Shown here: positions 6,009 to 11,339 of the stretch, one piece after another
How positions within the stretch are numbered: the first letter of the stretch is position 1
How the letters are laid out: each line of letters begins with the position of its first letter
DNA from: an uncultured Pelagibacteraceae bacterium
Lineage (GTDB): Bacteria > Pseudomonadota > Alphaproteobacteria > Pelagibacterales > Pelagibacteraceae
Direction: 5' to 3'
Length of the DNA: 11,339 nt
Assembly: GCA_902572155.1 (NCBI GenBank)
Contig: CACGET010000031.1
Location: forward strand, 1 to 11,339
Made by a program: the position numbers and the translations under genes
The notes under the pieces: model-generated
The model's input: the letters and a program-made list of their open reading frames with translations, nothing else
Databases searched by the model: none
Told to the model about the DNA's origin: nothing

Positions 6009-6917
6009 TTTAGAGATTTCTCTAATGTGTGCCGGTATTGTTTCGCAACATCCACCAAGAATAGTGGCACCTTGTTTAATAATTTTTTGAGAAAATTTGT
6101 AAAATAATTCTGCACTATATTTGTCCCTTTTTCCAAATGCCACATTAGGATTAGTACCAATTTCATCATGTTTAGCATTGTTGAAAGTTTGTTGGGGTCC
6201 TGGTTCATCTATTTCCCATAAATTTGCTTTAAACCCAAAAGGTAAATTCATTTCACTTAACTCATAAATAGATTTTTCAACTATTTCTGGGGATATGCAC
6301 GCACCTATTAAACCAAGCCAATTTTCGTTTTTATATTTTTTTACAACCTCTGTAATTGTTTCACCTGAAGGTAGTAAGCAATTTTTTTTTAAATGAATTC
6401 CTGCTAAAATAGGCCTATTAAGTTTAGCAGCAACATTAGAGGCTATATCTAATTCTTTACCACTAGACAAAACATCTAAATAAAAAAAATCTATATAGGG
6501 ACTAATTATAATAGCTTGATCTAGAAAATCTTTTTCAATTTCATTAGTTTCACGCTTATCCTCTACATAGGTATCTCTTTGACTCGGTAAACTTCCTGCT
6601 ATTAGAATATCTTTCTTAGATTTACTTTTTGCTTCGATTGCAAGCATACACGCTTGCTCATTAATATATTTAAAGTGTTCATTTACTTTATTTTGAATTA
6701 ATCTAATTCTTCTTGCAGAAAATGTATTGGTAACAATTACATCAGCACCAGAATTAATATATGATAAATGAAGATCTATAACTAAATCATGAAATTTTTT
6801 ATCTAAATTTGCGCTAGCAGACCACAGTGTTCCTTTTGAAATTAATCCCTTTGCTAAAAGTTCTTGGCCCATTCCACCATCTAGAATTCTTATTTGATTA
6901 AAAAAATTTTTATCCAT
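6000..6917 (-). CDS. Homocysteine S-methyltransferase-family protein
   Basis: This 305-residue protein is a single Hcy-binding domain of MmuM/YagD size. It starts with R-I-L-D-G-G-M-G-Q-E-L (10-20), continues with I-V-T-N-T-F (61-66), and ends with the zinc motif G-G-C-C-E-T (288-293; Cys290 and Cys291). The third zinc cysteine is probably Cys207 in I-G-A-C-I-S-P-E, where many relatives have N-C. Such enzymes move a methyl group from S-methylmethionine, or a related donor such as a betaine, to homocysteine to form methionine. The donor here is unknown. No cobalamin or folate domain is attached, so it is not full-length MetH. It is the last gene of an apparent right-to-left unit with the oxygenase 35 bp upstream. 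Its 3' end overlaps the convergent permease gene by 9 bp. Confidence 0.88.
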   Translation of the reverse strand: MDKNFFNQIRILDGGMGQELLAKGLISKGTLWSASANLDKKFHDLVIDLHLSYINSGADVIVTNTFSARRIRLIQNKVNEHFKYINEQACMLAIEAKSKSKKDILIAGSLPSQRDTYVEDKRETNEIEKDFLDQAIIISPYIDFFYLDVLSSGKELDIASNVAAKLNRPILAGIHLKKNCLLPSGETITEVVKKYKNENWLGLIGACISPEIVEKSIYELSEMNLPFGFKANLWEIDEPGPQQTFNNAKHDEIGTNPNVAFGKRDKYSAELFYKFSQKIIKQGATILGGCCETIPAHIREISKLK

Positions 6918-6952
6918 CTGATAAATATAAAATTTTTATAGAGTTAGATAAA

Positions 6953-7543
6953 CTATTTTTTAAATGTAAGTTTTATATTGAAAGAAAAAGATCTTCGTTC
7001 ACCCTCAACATTAAAAGGATAAGCGGTATGCATCAAATAATTAGGAAAAATTAATAAATCATTAATTTTGGGAATTAAATTATAAATACTTTTACTTAAA
7101 AATCCCTTTTGTCCATTAATAAAATCTATAGTTCCATTCGTTTTAGACTTTTTATTTCTTACCAATTTATTATTTGTCATATTTTTTGGTAATCTCAGAT
7201 AACCTACACCAGAAAGATCTCCTTCATGATAATGTATAGGATTATATTCACCTTTAAATTGACGGACCACCCAGAGATTCAGAATATTTATTTTTTTAAT
7301 ATTGCCTATTTTTTCTTTGGTTAAAAATTTACGCGTAAGAATTTTAATTTCTTTTTCCAAATTTTTTTTGATAAATTGATTTGAGATTTTAACTTCATTC
7401 TTAATTTGACTTGCTAATTTCGAACTATAGTCAATTTTTTTTGAGTTTGATTTAAAATCAAACTCATTATTCAGTTTGTTTATAAATTTTTTTGATAATC
7501 TACCTTTTCCTATTGAAGGACCAAATGGTTTAATATTTTTCAT
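6953..7543 (-). CDS. Putative 2-oxoglutarate/Fe(II)-dependent oxygenase-like protein
   Basis: A 196-residue protein whose C-terminal half resembles small 2OG-Fe(II) oxygenases of the double-stranded beta-helix fold. Marks are N-P-I-H-Y-H-E-G-D-L-S-G-V-G-Y-L (101-116; candidate metal ligands His104 and either His106 or Glu107), D-L-L-I-F-P-N-Y-L-M-H (162-172; distal ligand His172), and E-R-R-S-F-S-F-N (182-189; Arg183 or Arg184 could bind 2-oxoglutarate). The N-terminal half is lysine-rich and probably helical, and its F-G-P-S-I opening is seen in related marine bacterial and phage proteins (recollection, not searched). Substrate is unknown; protein or small-molecule hydroxylation are both possible. 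It lies between the TSUP permease (40 bp upstream) and the methyltransferase (35 bp downstream) on the same strand. No Shine-Dalgarno is visible. Confidence 0.7.
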   Translation of the reverse strand: MKNIKPFGPSIGKGRLSKKFINKLNNEFDFKSNSKKIDYSSKLASQIKNEVKISNQFIKKNLEKEIKILTRKFLTKEKIGNIKKINILNLWVVRQFKGEYNPIHYHEGDLSGVGYLRLPKNMTNNKLVRNKKSKTNGTIDFINGQKGFLSKSIYNLIPKINDLLIFPNYLMHTAYPFNVEGERRSFSFNIKLTFKK

Positions 7544-7583
7544 GATAATATTGAATATATTAATTTAATAGATTTTATCAACT

Positions 7584-8330
7584 TTAAGAAAATAATTTAA
7601 AGCCCATTCTTACTGAAACAAAAATTACCAATACTGCAGTAATTATTACTAGAGTTTTATTTGAAAAAAATTTAAGGTTTAACGTATTTCCTATTAGACC
7701 ACCTATAAGCACAACAACAAAAAGGGGCCAGTAATCTAAAAATTCATAATATGTTCTATCTTTTGTTAATTGACCAGCAATTCCAAAAAGAGAATTAATT
7801 AAAATAAATAATGATGCAGTTGTTGCAATCTGTTTAGGATATCCAGATTTTAATAAGTACAAAATTGGACTTAAAAATATCCCTCCTCCAATTCCTACTA
7901 TTCCAGATATAAATCCTAGAATTGAACCAATAATTACTGATAAAAAAATTGGTACTTTCCTAATCTGAAAATTTTCACTATTAAAAGATTTGCTTTCAAT
8001 TAGCAAAAAAATTCCTGCTATAAGTAAAACAAAAAATAATAATAATTCGAAAAACTCTTTTTCAATTAATATAGAGGCACCAAAAAAAGCAAACGGTATT
8101 GATCCTGCAAGATAAGGTAATAATAATCTTAAATTAAGATTACCAGATCTAATATAGTTCACAGAATTACCTGAAACGACTATGATATTACAGATTAATG
8201 CTATTATTGGAAAAATATAGTATGGGATATCCAAAATAATCATTAATGCCAAATAGGTAGACCCACCACCAAATCCTACGCTTGAATATAAAATTGCTGT
8301 TATAAAAAAAAATATTGATAATATAGTCAT
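7584..8330 (-). CDS. TSUP (TauE/SafE) family membrane permease
   Basis: A 248-residue polytopic membrane protein with the duplicated glycine-rich motif of the TauE/SafE family: S-V-G-F-G-G-G-S at 17-24 in the first half and I-V-G-I-G-G-G-I-F-L-S-P at 144-155 in the second. About eight hydrophobic segments are visible. Characterised relatives export sulfite, sulfoacetate or other organosulfur anions; the substrate here is not determined. The start is well placed because the first conserved motif begins only 16 residues in, as is usual. It is the first gene of the - strand unit leading to the oxygenase and methyltransferase. Pairing with a methionine-forming enzyme makes a sulfur-related substrate plausible but unproven. 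Its ATG lies only 15 bp from the divergent moaB ATG. Confidence 0.88.
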   Translation of the reverse strand: MTILSIFFFITAILYSSVGFGGGSTYLALMIILDIPYYIFPIIALICNIIVVSGNSVNYIRSGNLNLRLLLPYLAGSIPFAFFGASILIEKEFFELLLFFVLLIAGIFLLIESKSFNSENFQIRKVPIFLSVIIGSILGFISGIVGIGGGIFLSPILYLLKSGYPKQIATTASLFILINSLFGIAGQLTKDRTYYEFLDYWPLFVVVLIGGLIGNTLNLKFFSNKTLVIITAVLVIFVSVRMGFKLFS

Positions 8331-8345
8331 TTTAAAAATTTTATA
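8331..8345. promoter_or_regulatory. 15-bp divergent intergenic gap (TSUP permease / moaB)
   Basis: Only 15 bp, all A or T, separate the two outward-facing ATG codons. No complete promoter fits in it. Promoters for one or both genes must lie inside the opposite coding sequence, and at least one mRNA may have a very short leader or none. No Shine-Dalgarno is present for either gene. Confidence 0.5.
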
Positions 8346-8846
8346 ATGATCGTAAATATAGCTTTATTGACAGTAACAGATACAAGGACTTTTGATAATG
8401 ATAAATCTGGGGCTATTCTTGTGAAAAAAATTAAAGAAGCAAATCATAAATTAGTTGATAGGAAAATTTGTAAAGATAATAAAGATGATATTGTCTCAAT
8501 ATTTAAAGAATGGACAACTAATAAAGATATAGACGTCATCATAACTACTGGTGGAACAGGTTTAACAGGTAGAGATATTACTCCTGAGGCAGTTAATGAA
8601 ATTGCTGACAAACATATACCAGGATTTGGAGAAGTTTTTAGAAATATTAGCTTAAAAACTGTTGGTACATCTGCTATGCAATCTAGAGCTTGTGCAGCAT
8701 TATCGAATGGTAAATATATTTTTGCTTTACCAGGTTCTTCAGGTGGAGTAACAGATGCTTGGGATGGAATTTTAAAATATCAATTAGATATAAATAATAA
8801 ACCATGTAATTTTGTTGAACTATTTCCTAGATTAAAAGAAAAATAA
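8346..8846 (+). CDS. moaB: MoaB/Mog-family molybdopterin biosynthesis protein
   Basis: A 166-residue MoCF-biosynthesis domain protein. It begins N-I-A-L-L-T-V-T-D-T-R-T (4-15), then has T-T-G-G-T-G-L-T-G-R-D (67-77), P-G-F-G-E-V-F-R (92-99), S-R-A-C-A-A (113-118), P-G-S-S-G-G (129-134) and the C-terminal P-C-N-F (153-156). This pattern fits MoaB better than MogA. The family binds molybdopterin and, in active members, adenylylates it before molybdate insertion. E. coli MoaB itself appears dispensable, so the exact role varies. Both the TGGTG loop and the downstream aspartate are intact. No other molybdenum-cofactor gene is in the window. The stop codon directly abuts the stop of the convergent DUF1244 gene. 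Confidence 0.9.
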   Translation: MIVNIALLTVTDTRTFDNDKSGAILVKKIKEANHKLVDRKICKDNKDDIVSIFKEWTTNKDIDVIITTGGTGLTGRDITPEAVNEIADKHIPGFGEVFRNISLKTVGTSAMQSRACAALSNGKYIFALPGSSGGVTDAWDGILKYQLDINNKPCNFVELFPRLKEK

Positions 8847-9092
8847 TTATTTTTGAAATTTTTCCTTCCATTCTGAATAAGGCATTCCATATATATGTTT
8901 TCTTGCATCTGGATCTGAAATTGTAACTCCTTTTTTTTCTGCCTCTTCTCTGAACCATCTAGATAAACAATTCCTACAGAACCCTGCCAAATTCATTAGG
9001 TCAATATTTTGAACATCTTTTCTACTGTCTAAATGTTCTAACAATCTTTTAAATGTAGCAGACTGCAATTCTTTTTTTTGATTTTCATTCAT
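8847..9092 (-). CDS. DUF1244 family protein
   Basis: An 81-residue protein matching the small DUF1244 family common in proteobacteria. The core reads N-L-A-G-F-C-R-N-C-L-S-R-W-F (34-47), with a C-x-x-C pair at Cys39 and Cys42, followed by a helical E-A-E-K-K-G-V and the I-Y-G-M-P-Y-S-E-W-K tail (67-76). It is predicted soluble and largely helical. The cysteine pair could bind metal, but no function is established to my knowledge. Its stop TAA lies head-on against the moaB TAA with no bases between. The start sits 116 bp from the divergent aldehyde dehydrogenase ORF. No Shine-Dalgarno is visible before its ATG. Confidence 0.85.
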   Translation of the reverse strand: MNENQKKELQSATFKRLLEHLDSRKDVQNIDLMNLAGFCRNCLSRWFREEAEKKGVTISDPDARKHIYGMPYSEWKEKFQK

Positions 9093-9208
9093 AAAAAAAT
9101 ATTAGTCACTTTTAATCATACCACAAGATATAGTATTTAATTCAATTATAAGTAGAAAATAAAAATCATATAAATAGACTTTAAGCTCAATTGTTAGTTT
9201 AATAATTA
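9093..9208. promoter_or_regulatory. Divergent intergenic region, DUF1244 / aldehyde dehydrogenase
   Basis: These 116 bp separate two outward-facing genes and so should contain both promoters. TATAAA at 9169-9174 is a plausible -10 for the + strand, with only a weak -35 (TTATAA, 9146-9151) at 17 bp. I find no strong inverted repeat, riboswitch core or sigma-54 element. No Shine-Dalgarno precedes the ATG at 9209. Confidence 0.35.
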
Positions 9209-10951
9209 ATGGCTATTAAGAAAAAAAAAATAGCAAAACCAAAAGCTAAAAAAAGAAAAAAATTAGCTAAACGATCCAAGAAAAAAAATAAAAATCTTAA
9301 AAAGGTTGTGACAAAAAAGTCTGCGACTGAGAAGAAGTTAAAAAAAAGCAAAAAAACAAATAGACTTAAAAAAGTAAAAACAAAGAGAGGGATAAAAAAA
9401 ATGAGTACAGAGACAATTAAAAGTGGTGTATCTGCTTCGTTAGATACTTCTCACTTAAAAGTACCATTTCCGTATAAAAAAAAATATGGAAATTATATTA
9501 ATGGAAAGTTTGTCGAACCAAAATCAGGTAAATATTTTGACAATGTAAGTCCTATTAATAACGAAGTTATATGTCAGGTGCCAAGATCTGATGCAAAAGA
9601 TGTAGATGCAGCATTAGACGCCGCACATGCAGCTTTTAAGGAATGGGGAAAAACTGACATTACAACAAGATCAAACATCTTAAACAAGATAGCTGATGTA
9701 TTAGAAAAAAATCTTAATCTTCTAGCAACAGCAGAATGTTTAGATAACGGAAAACCAATTAGAGAGTGTATGGCGGCTGATCTACCATTAGTAATAGATC
9801 ATTGGAGATATTTTGCAGGAGTAATTAGAGCAGAAGAAGGTTCGATTGCTGAGATAAGTAACTCACAATACTCTTACAACATACCTGAGCCTTTAGGTGT
9901 AGTTGGTCAAATTGTTCCGTGGAACTTTCCATTACTAATGGCAACTTGGAAATTAGCTCCAGCATTAGCTGCAGGAAATTGTTCAGTTATTAAACCAGCA
10001 GAACAAACCCCAGCATCTATTATGTTAATGATGGAATTAATAGGAGATCTATTACCACCAGGAGTAGTCAATGTAGTAAGTGGCTTTGGTTTAGAAGCAG
10101 GAAAACCTTTAGCATCTTCAAAAAGAATTGCTAAAATTGCTTTTACTGGAGAAACAACTACTGGTAGATTAATCATGCAATATGCAGCTCAAAATCTAAT
10201 TCCAATTACATTAGAATTAGGTGGAAAATCTCCGAACATTTTCTTTGAAGATGTTATGGAAAAAGATGACGCCTTTCTAGATAAATGTGTCGAAGGATTT
10301 GTAATGTTTAACTTGAACCAAGGTGAAGTTTGTACCTGTCCAAGTAGAGCTTTAGTCCAAGAGTCTATCTATGATAAATTCATGGAAAAAGTTATTGCTA
10401 GAACAAAAGCTGTAGTTCAAGACAATCCTTTAAAAATGGAAACTATGATAGGAGCACAAGCTTCAGTAGAACAAATGGAAAAAATCAAATCTTATTTAGA
10501 TTTAGGTAAAAAAGAAGGAGCCAAAGTTCTATGTGGTGGAGAAGTTGCAAAACTAAATAGTGGTCTTGAAACAGGAAACTATATCCAACCAACTATTTTT
10601 GAAGGTGACAACAAGATGAGAATCTTCCAAGAAGAAATTTTTGGCCCTGTTGTTTCAGTAACAAAGTTTAAAGACGAGGCTCATGCATTAGAAATTGCAA
10701 ATGATACTCTTTATGGACTTGGTGCTGGAGTTTGGACTAGAAATGGAAACATAGCTTACAGAATGGGAAGAGCTATTCAAGCAGGTATTGTATGGACAAA
10801 TTGTTATCATGCTTACCCAGCTCACTCACCATTCGGAGGATATAAACAATCTGGTGTTGGAAGAGAAACTCACAAAATGATGCTAAATCACTATAGACAA
10901 AATAAAAATCTACATGTGTCTTACGCAGAAAATAAATTAGGTTTCTTTTAA
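9209..10951 (+). CDS. aldB: AldB/ExaC-type aldehyde dehydrogenase with lysine-rich N-terminal extension
   Basis: The ORF encodes 580 residues. From about Met65 onward it is a complete NAD(P)-dependent aldehyde dehydrogenase of the AldB/ExaC acetaldehyde type, converting aldehydes to carboxylic acids. Key elements are V-P-W-N-F-P (236-241, Asn239), K-P-A-E (262-265), F-T-G-E (312-315), L-E-L-G-G-K with general base Glu336, and N-Q-G-E-V-C-T-C-P-S-R with nucleophile Cys375. The end, S-Y-A-E-N-K-L-G-F-F, is also AldB-like. The following DUF779 gene is the usual partner of this subfamily. Residues 1-64 are unusual: 31 Lys and 4 Arg with one acidic residue, resembling histone H1-like tails. An internal ATG at 9401 with a purine-rich site upstream would give 516 residues, close to E. 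coli AldB (512). The enzyme call is firm; the true start is uncertain. Confidence 0.93.
   Translation: MAIKKKKIAKPKAKKRKKLAKRSKKKNKNLKKVVTKKSATEKKLKKSKKTNRLKKVKTKRGIKKMSTETIKSGVSASLDTSHLKVPFPYKKKYGNYINGKFVEPKSGKYFDNVSPINNEVICQVPRSDAKDVDAALDAAHAAFKEWGKTDITTRSNILNKIADVLEKNLNLLATAECLDNGKPIRECMAADLPLVIDHWRYFAGVIRAEEGSIAEISNSQYSYNIPEPLGVVGQIVPWNFPLLMATWKLAPALAAGNCSVIKPAEQTPASIMLMMELIGDLLPPGVVNVVSGFGLEAGKPLASSKRIAKIAFTGETTTGRLIMQYAAQNLIPITLELGGKSPNIFFEDVMEKDDAFLDKCVEGFVMFNLNQGEVCTCPSRALVQESIYDKFMEKVIARTKAVVQDNPLKMETMIGAQASVEQMEKIKSYLDLGKKEGAKVLCGGEVAKLNSGLETGNYIQPTIFEGDNKMRIFQEEIFGPVVSVTKFKDEAHALEIANDTLYGLGAGVWTRNGNIAYRMGRAIQAGIVWTNCYHAYPAHSPFGGYKQSGVGRETHKMMLNHYRQNKNLHVSYAENKLGFF
9385..9391 (+). 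promoter_or_regulatory. Possible internal ribosome binding site for a shorter AldB
   Basis: GAGAGGG ends 9 nt before the in-frame ATG at 9401. It is a better Shine-Dalgarno candidate than anything before the ATG at 9209. Starting at 9401 gives M-S-T-E-T-I and a dehydrogenase of family-typical length. It also lies inside the lysine-coding purine-rich stretch, where such strings can arise by composition alone. Confidence 0.45.
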
Positions 10952-10964
10952 TAGATATATTATA

Positions 10965-10990
10965 ATGGCCCGTAGTAAAATGCGGGCCAT
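10965..10990 (+). promoter_or_regulatory. GC-rich hairpin between aldB and the DUF779 gene
   Basis: ATGGCCCGTA (10965-10974) pairs with TGCGGGCCAT (10981-10990), leaving a 6-nt GTAAAA loop. The stem is 10 bp with one G-U pair, and eight consecutive Watson-Crick pairs include six G-C. It stands out in such AT-rich DNA. The right arm contains the only Shine-Dalgarno-like bases (GCGGG, 10982-10986) ahead of the ATG at 10996, so the stem could limit translation of the DUF779 gene. There is no downstream T-run, so it is not a classical intrinsic terminator; an mRNA processing or stability element is also possible. A TATAAT string (10961-10966) overlaps its left edge but has no good -35. Confidence 0.65.
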
Positions 10991-10995
10991 ATAAA

Positions 10996-11339
10996 ATGAA
11001 AGTTTCAGCAACAAATTCAGCACTTGAGTTAATCAAAGAGCTTAAAGCAACACATGGTGAAGATTTGCTTTTTCATCAGTCAGGAGGTTGTTGTGATGGC
11101 AGTGCCCCAATGTGTTATCCAGCTAAAGAATATCTAGTTGGGGACGGGGATGTATTAATAGGTAAAATTGGTGGAATTCCCTTCTATATAAGCGAGTCTC
11201 AGCATGAAGCGTGGAAAAATACAGATTTGATTATTGATTGTATCAAAGGCATGGGTGGAATGTTCTCTTTAGACAATGGAACTGGCAAACGATTTTTAAC
11301 TAGATCTGAAATTTGTATCCCAGAAGATGTAAAACTAAA
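10996..11339 (+). CDS. DUF779 family protein (3' end outside window)
   Basis: The frame is open from the ATG at 10996 to the right edge, giving 114 codons and no stop; the family is about this long, so only a few residues are probably missing. DUF779 features are visible: L-L-F-H-Q-S-G-G-C-C-D-G-S-A-P-M-C-Y-P (24-42) with Cys33, Cys34 and Cys41, G-G-I-P-F-Y-I-S (60-67), and G-G-M-F-S-L-D-N-G-T-G-K-R-F-L-T-R-S (91-108). Genes of this family commonly sit beside AldB/ExaC acetaldehyde dehydrogenases, exactly as here, but the molecular function is not established. The cluster of cysteines and a histidine suggests metal or redox chemistry (inference). It is 44 bp downstream of aldB, with the GC-rich hairpin in the gap. 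Confidence 0.9.
   Translation, partial: MKVSATNSALELIKELKATHGEDLLFHQSGGCCDGSAPMCYPAKEYLVGDGDVLIGKIGGIPFYISESQHEAWKNTDLIIDCIKGMGGMFSLDNGTGKRFLTRSEICIPEDVKL

Noticed and set aside
6005..6208. 67-codon - strand frame overlapping the methyltransferase
   Set aside because: It is an alternative frame of the same strand through the conserved zinc-motif region, with no independent evidence.
9209..9400. Lysine-rich stretch as a separate small histone-like gene
   Set aside because: There is no stop codon before the dehydrogenase, so as sequenced it is an extension of the same frame; a separate gene would need a frameshift that is not seen.
9907..10176. 89-codon - strand frame in aldB
   Set aside because: It is antisense to the conserved cofactor-binding region of the dehydrogenase.
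10965..10990. Rho-independent terminator after aldB
   Set aside because: The stem is strong, but the following bases are ATAAAATG with no T-run, and the next gene starts 5 nt later, so a standard terminator is unlikely.
10773..11036. 87-codon - strand frame across the aldB end and DUF779 start
   Set aside because: It is antisense to two conserved genes and passes through the hairpin; the DUF779 gene on the + strand explains this region.

Overview
The window looks like a piece of a streamlined, strongly AT-rich alphaproteobacterial genome. The best fit is the SAR11/Pelagibacterales type. That placement is inferred from low GC, A/T-ending codons, almost no intergenic space, repeated 4-bp ATGA start/stop overlaps, few clear Shine-Dalgarno sites, and alphaproteobacterial families such as DUF1244 and an ATGA-linked suf operon. 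No rRNA, tRNA, CRISPR array, insertion sequence, phage gene or integrase is visible, so this reads as core-type chromosome rather than an island.

Region 1 (1-2854, + strand) is the 3' part of a SUF iron-sulfur cluster operon: sufD (cut by the window edge), sufS, sufU, sufT (DUF59/MIP18) and an A-type carrier (sufA). They are packed with overlaps of 1-4 bp or a 2-bp gap. SufS and SufU mobilise sulfur, SufD belongs to the scaffold complex, and SufT and SufA act in maturation and delivery. Region 2 (2855-3095) holds an unannotated-looking 56-codon ORF behind a 13-bp inverted repeat and ends in a 14-bp palindrome at convergent stop codons. Region 3 (3096-5124) has glnA (type I glutamine synthetase with the adenylylation tyrosine) on the - strand. 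It diverges across a 139-bp repeat-containing intergenic region from a YbaK-type aminoacyl-tRNA deacylase, which overlaps a DMT/EamA permease (5121-6008).

Region 4 (6000-8330, - strand) looks like a three-gene unit transcribed right to left: a TSUP/TauE-SafE permease, a small putative 2-oxoglutarate/Fe(II) oxygenase and a homocysteine S-methyltransferase-family enzyme. Region 5 has moaB (+), starting only 15 bp from the divergent permease start, and a DUF1244 gene (-) whose stop codon directly abuts the moaB stop.

Region 6 (9209 to the end) is an AldB/ExaC-type aldehyde dehydrogenase followed by its usual partner, a DUF779 gene cut by the right edge. Two points stand out. An extremely lysine-rich 64-residue stretch is in frame ahead of the expected dehydrogenase start, and a GC-rich 10-bp hairpin lies just before the DUF779 start. 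I see no convincing new multi-gene system. The best leads are that lysine-rich extension, the hairpin, the short ORF after sufA and the glnA-ybaK intergenic repeats.
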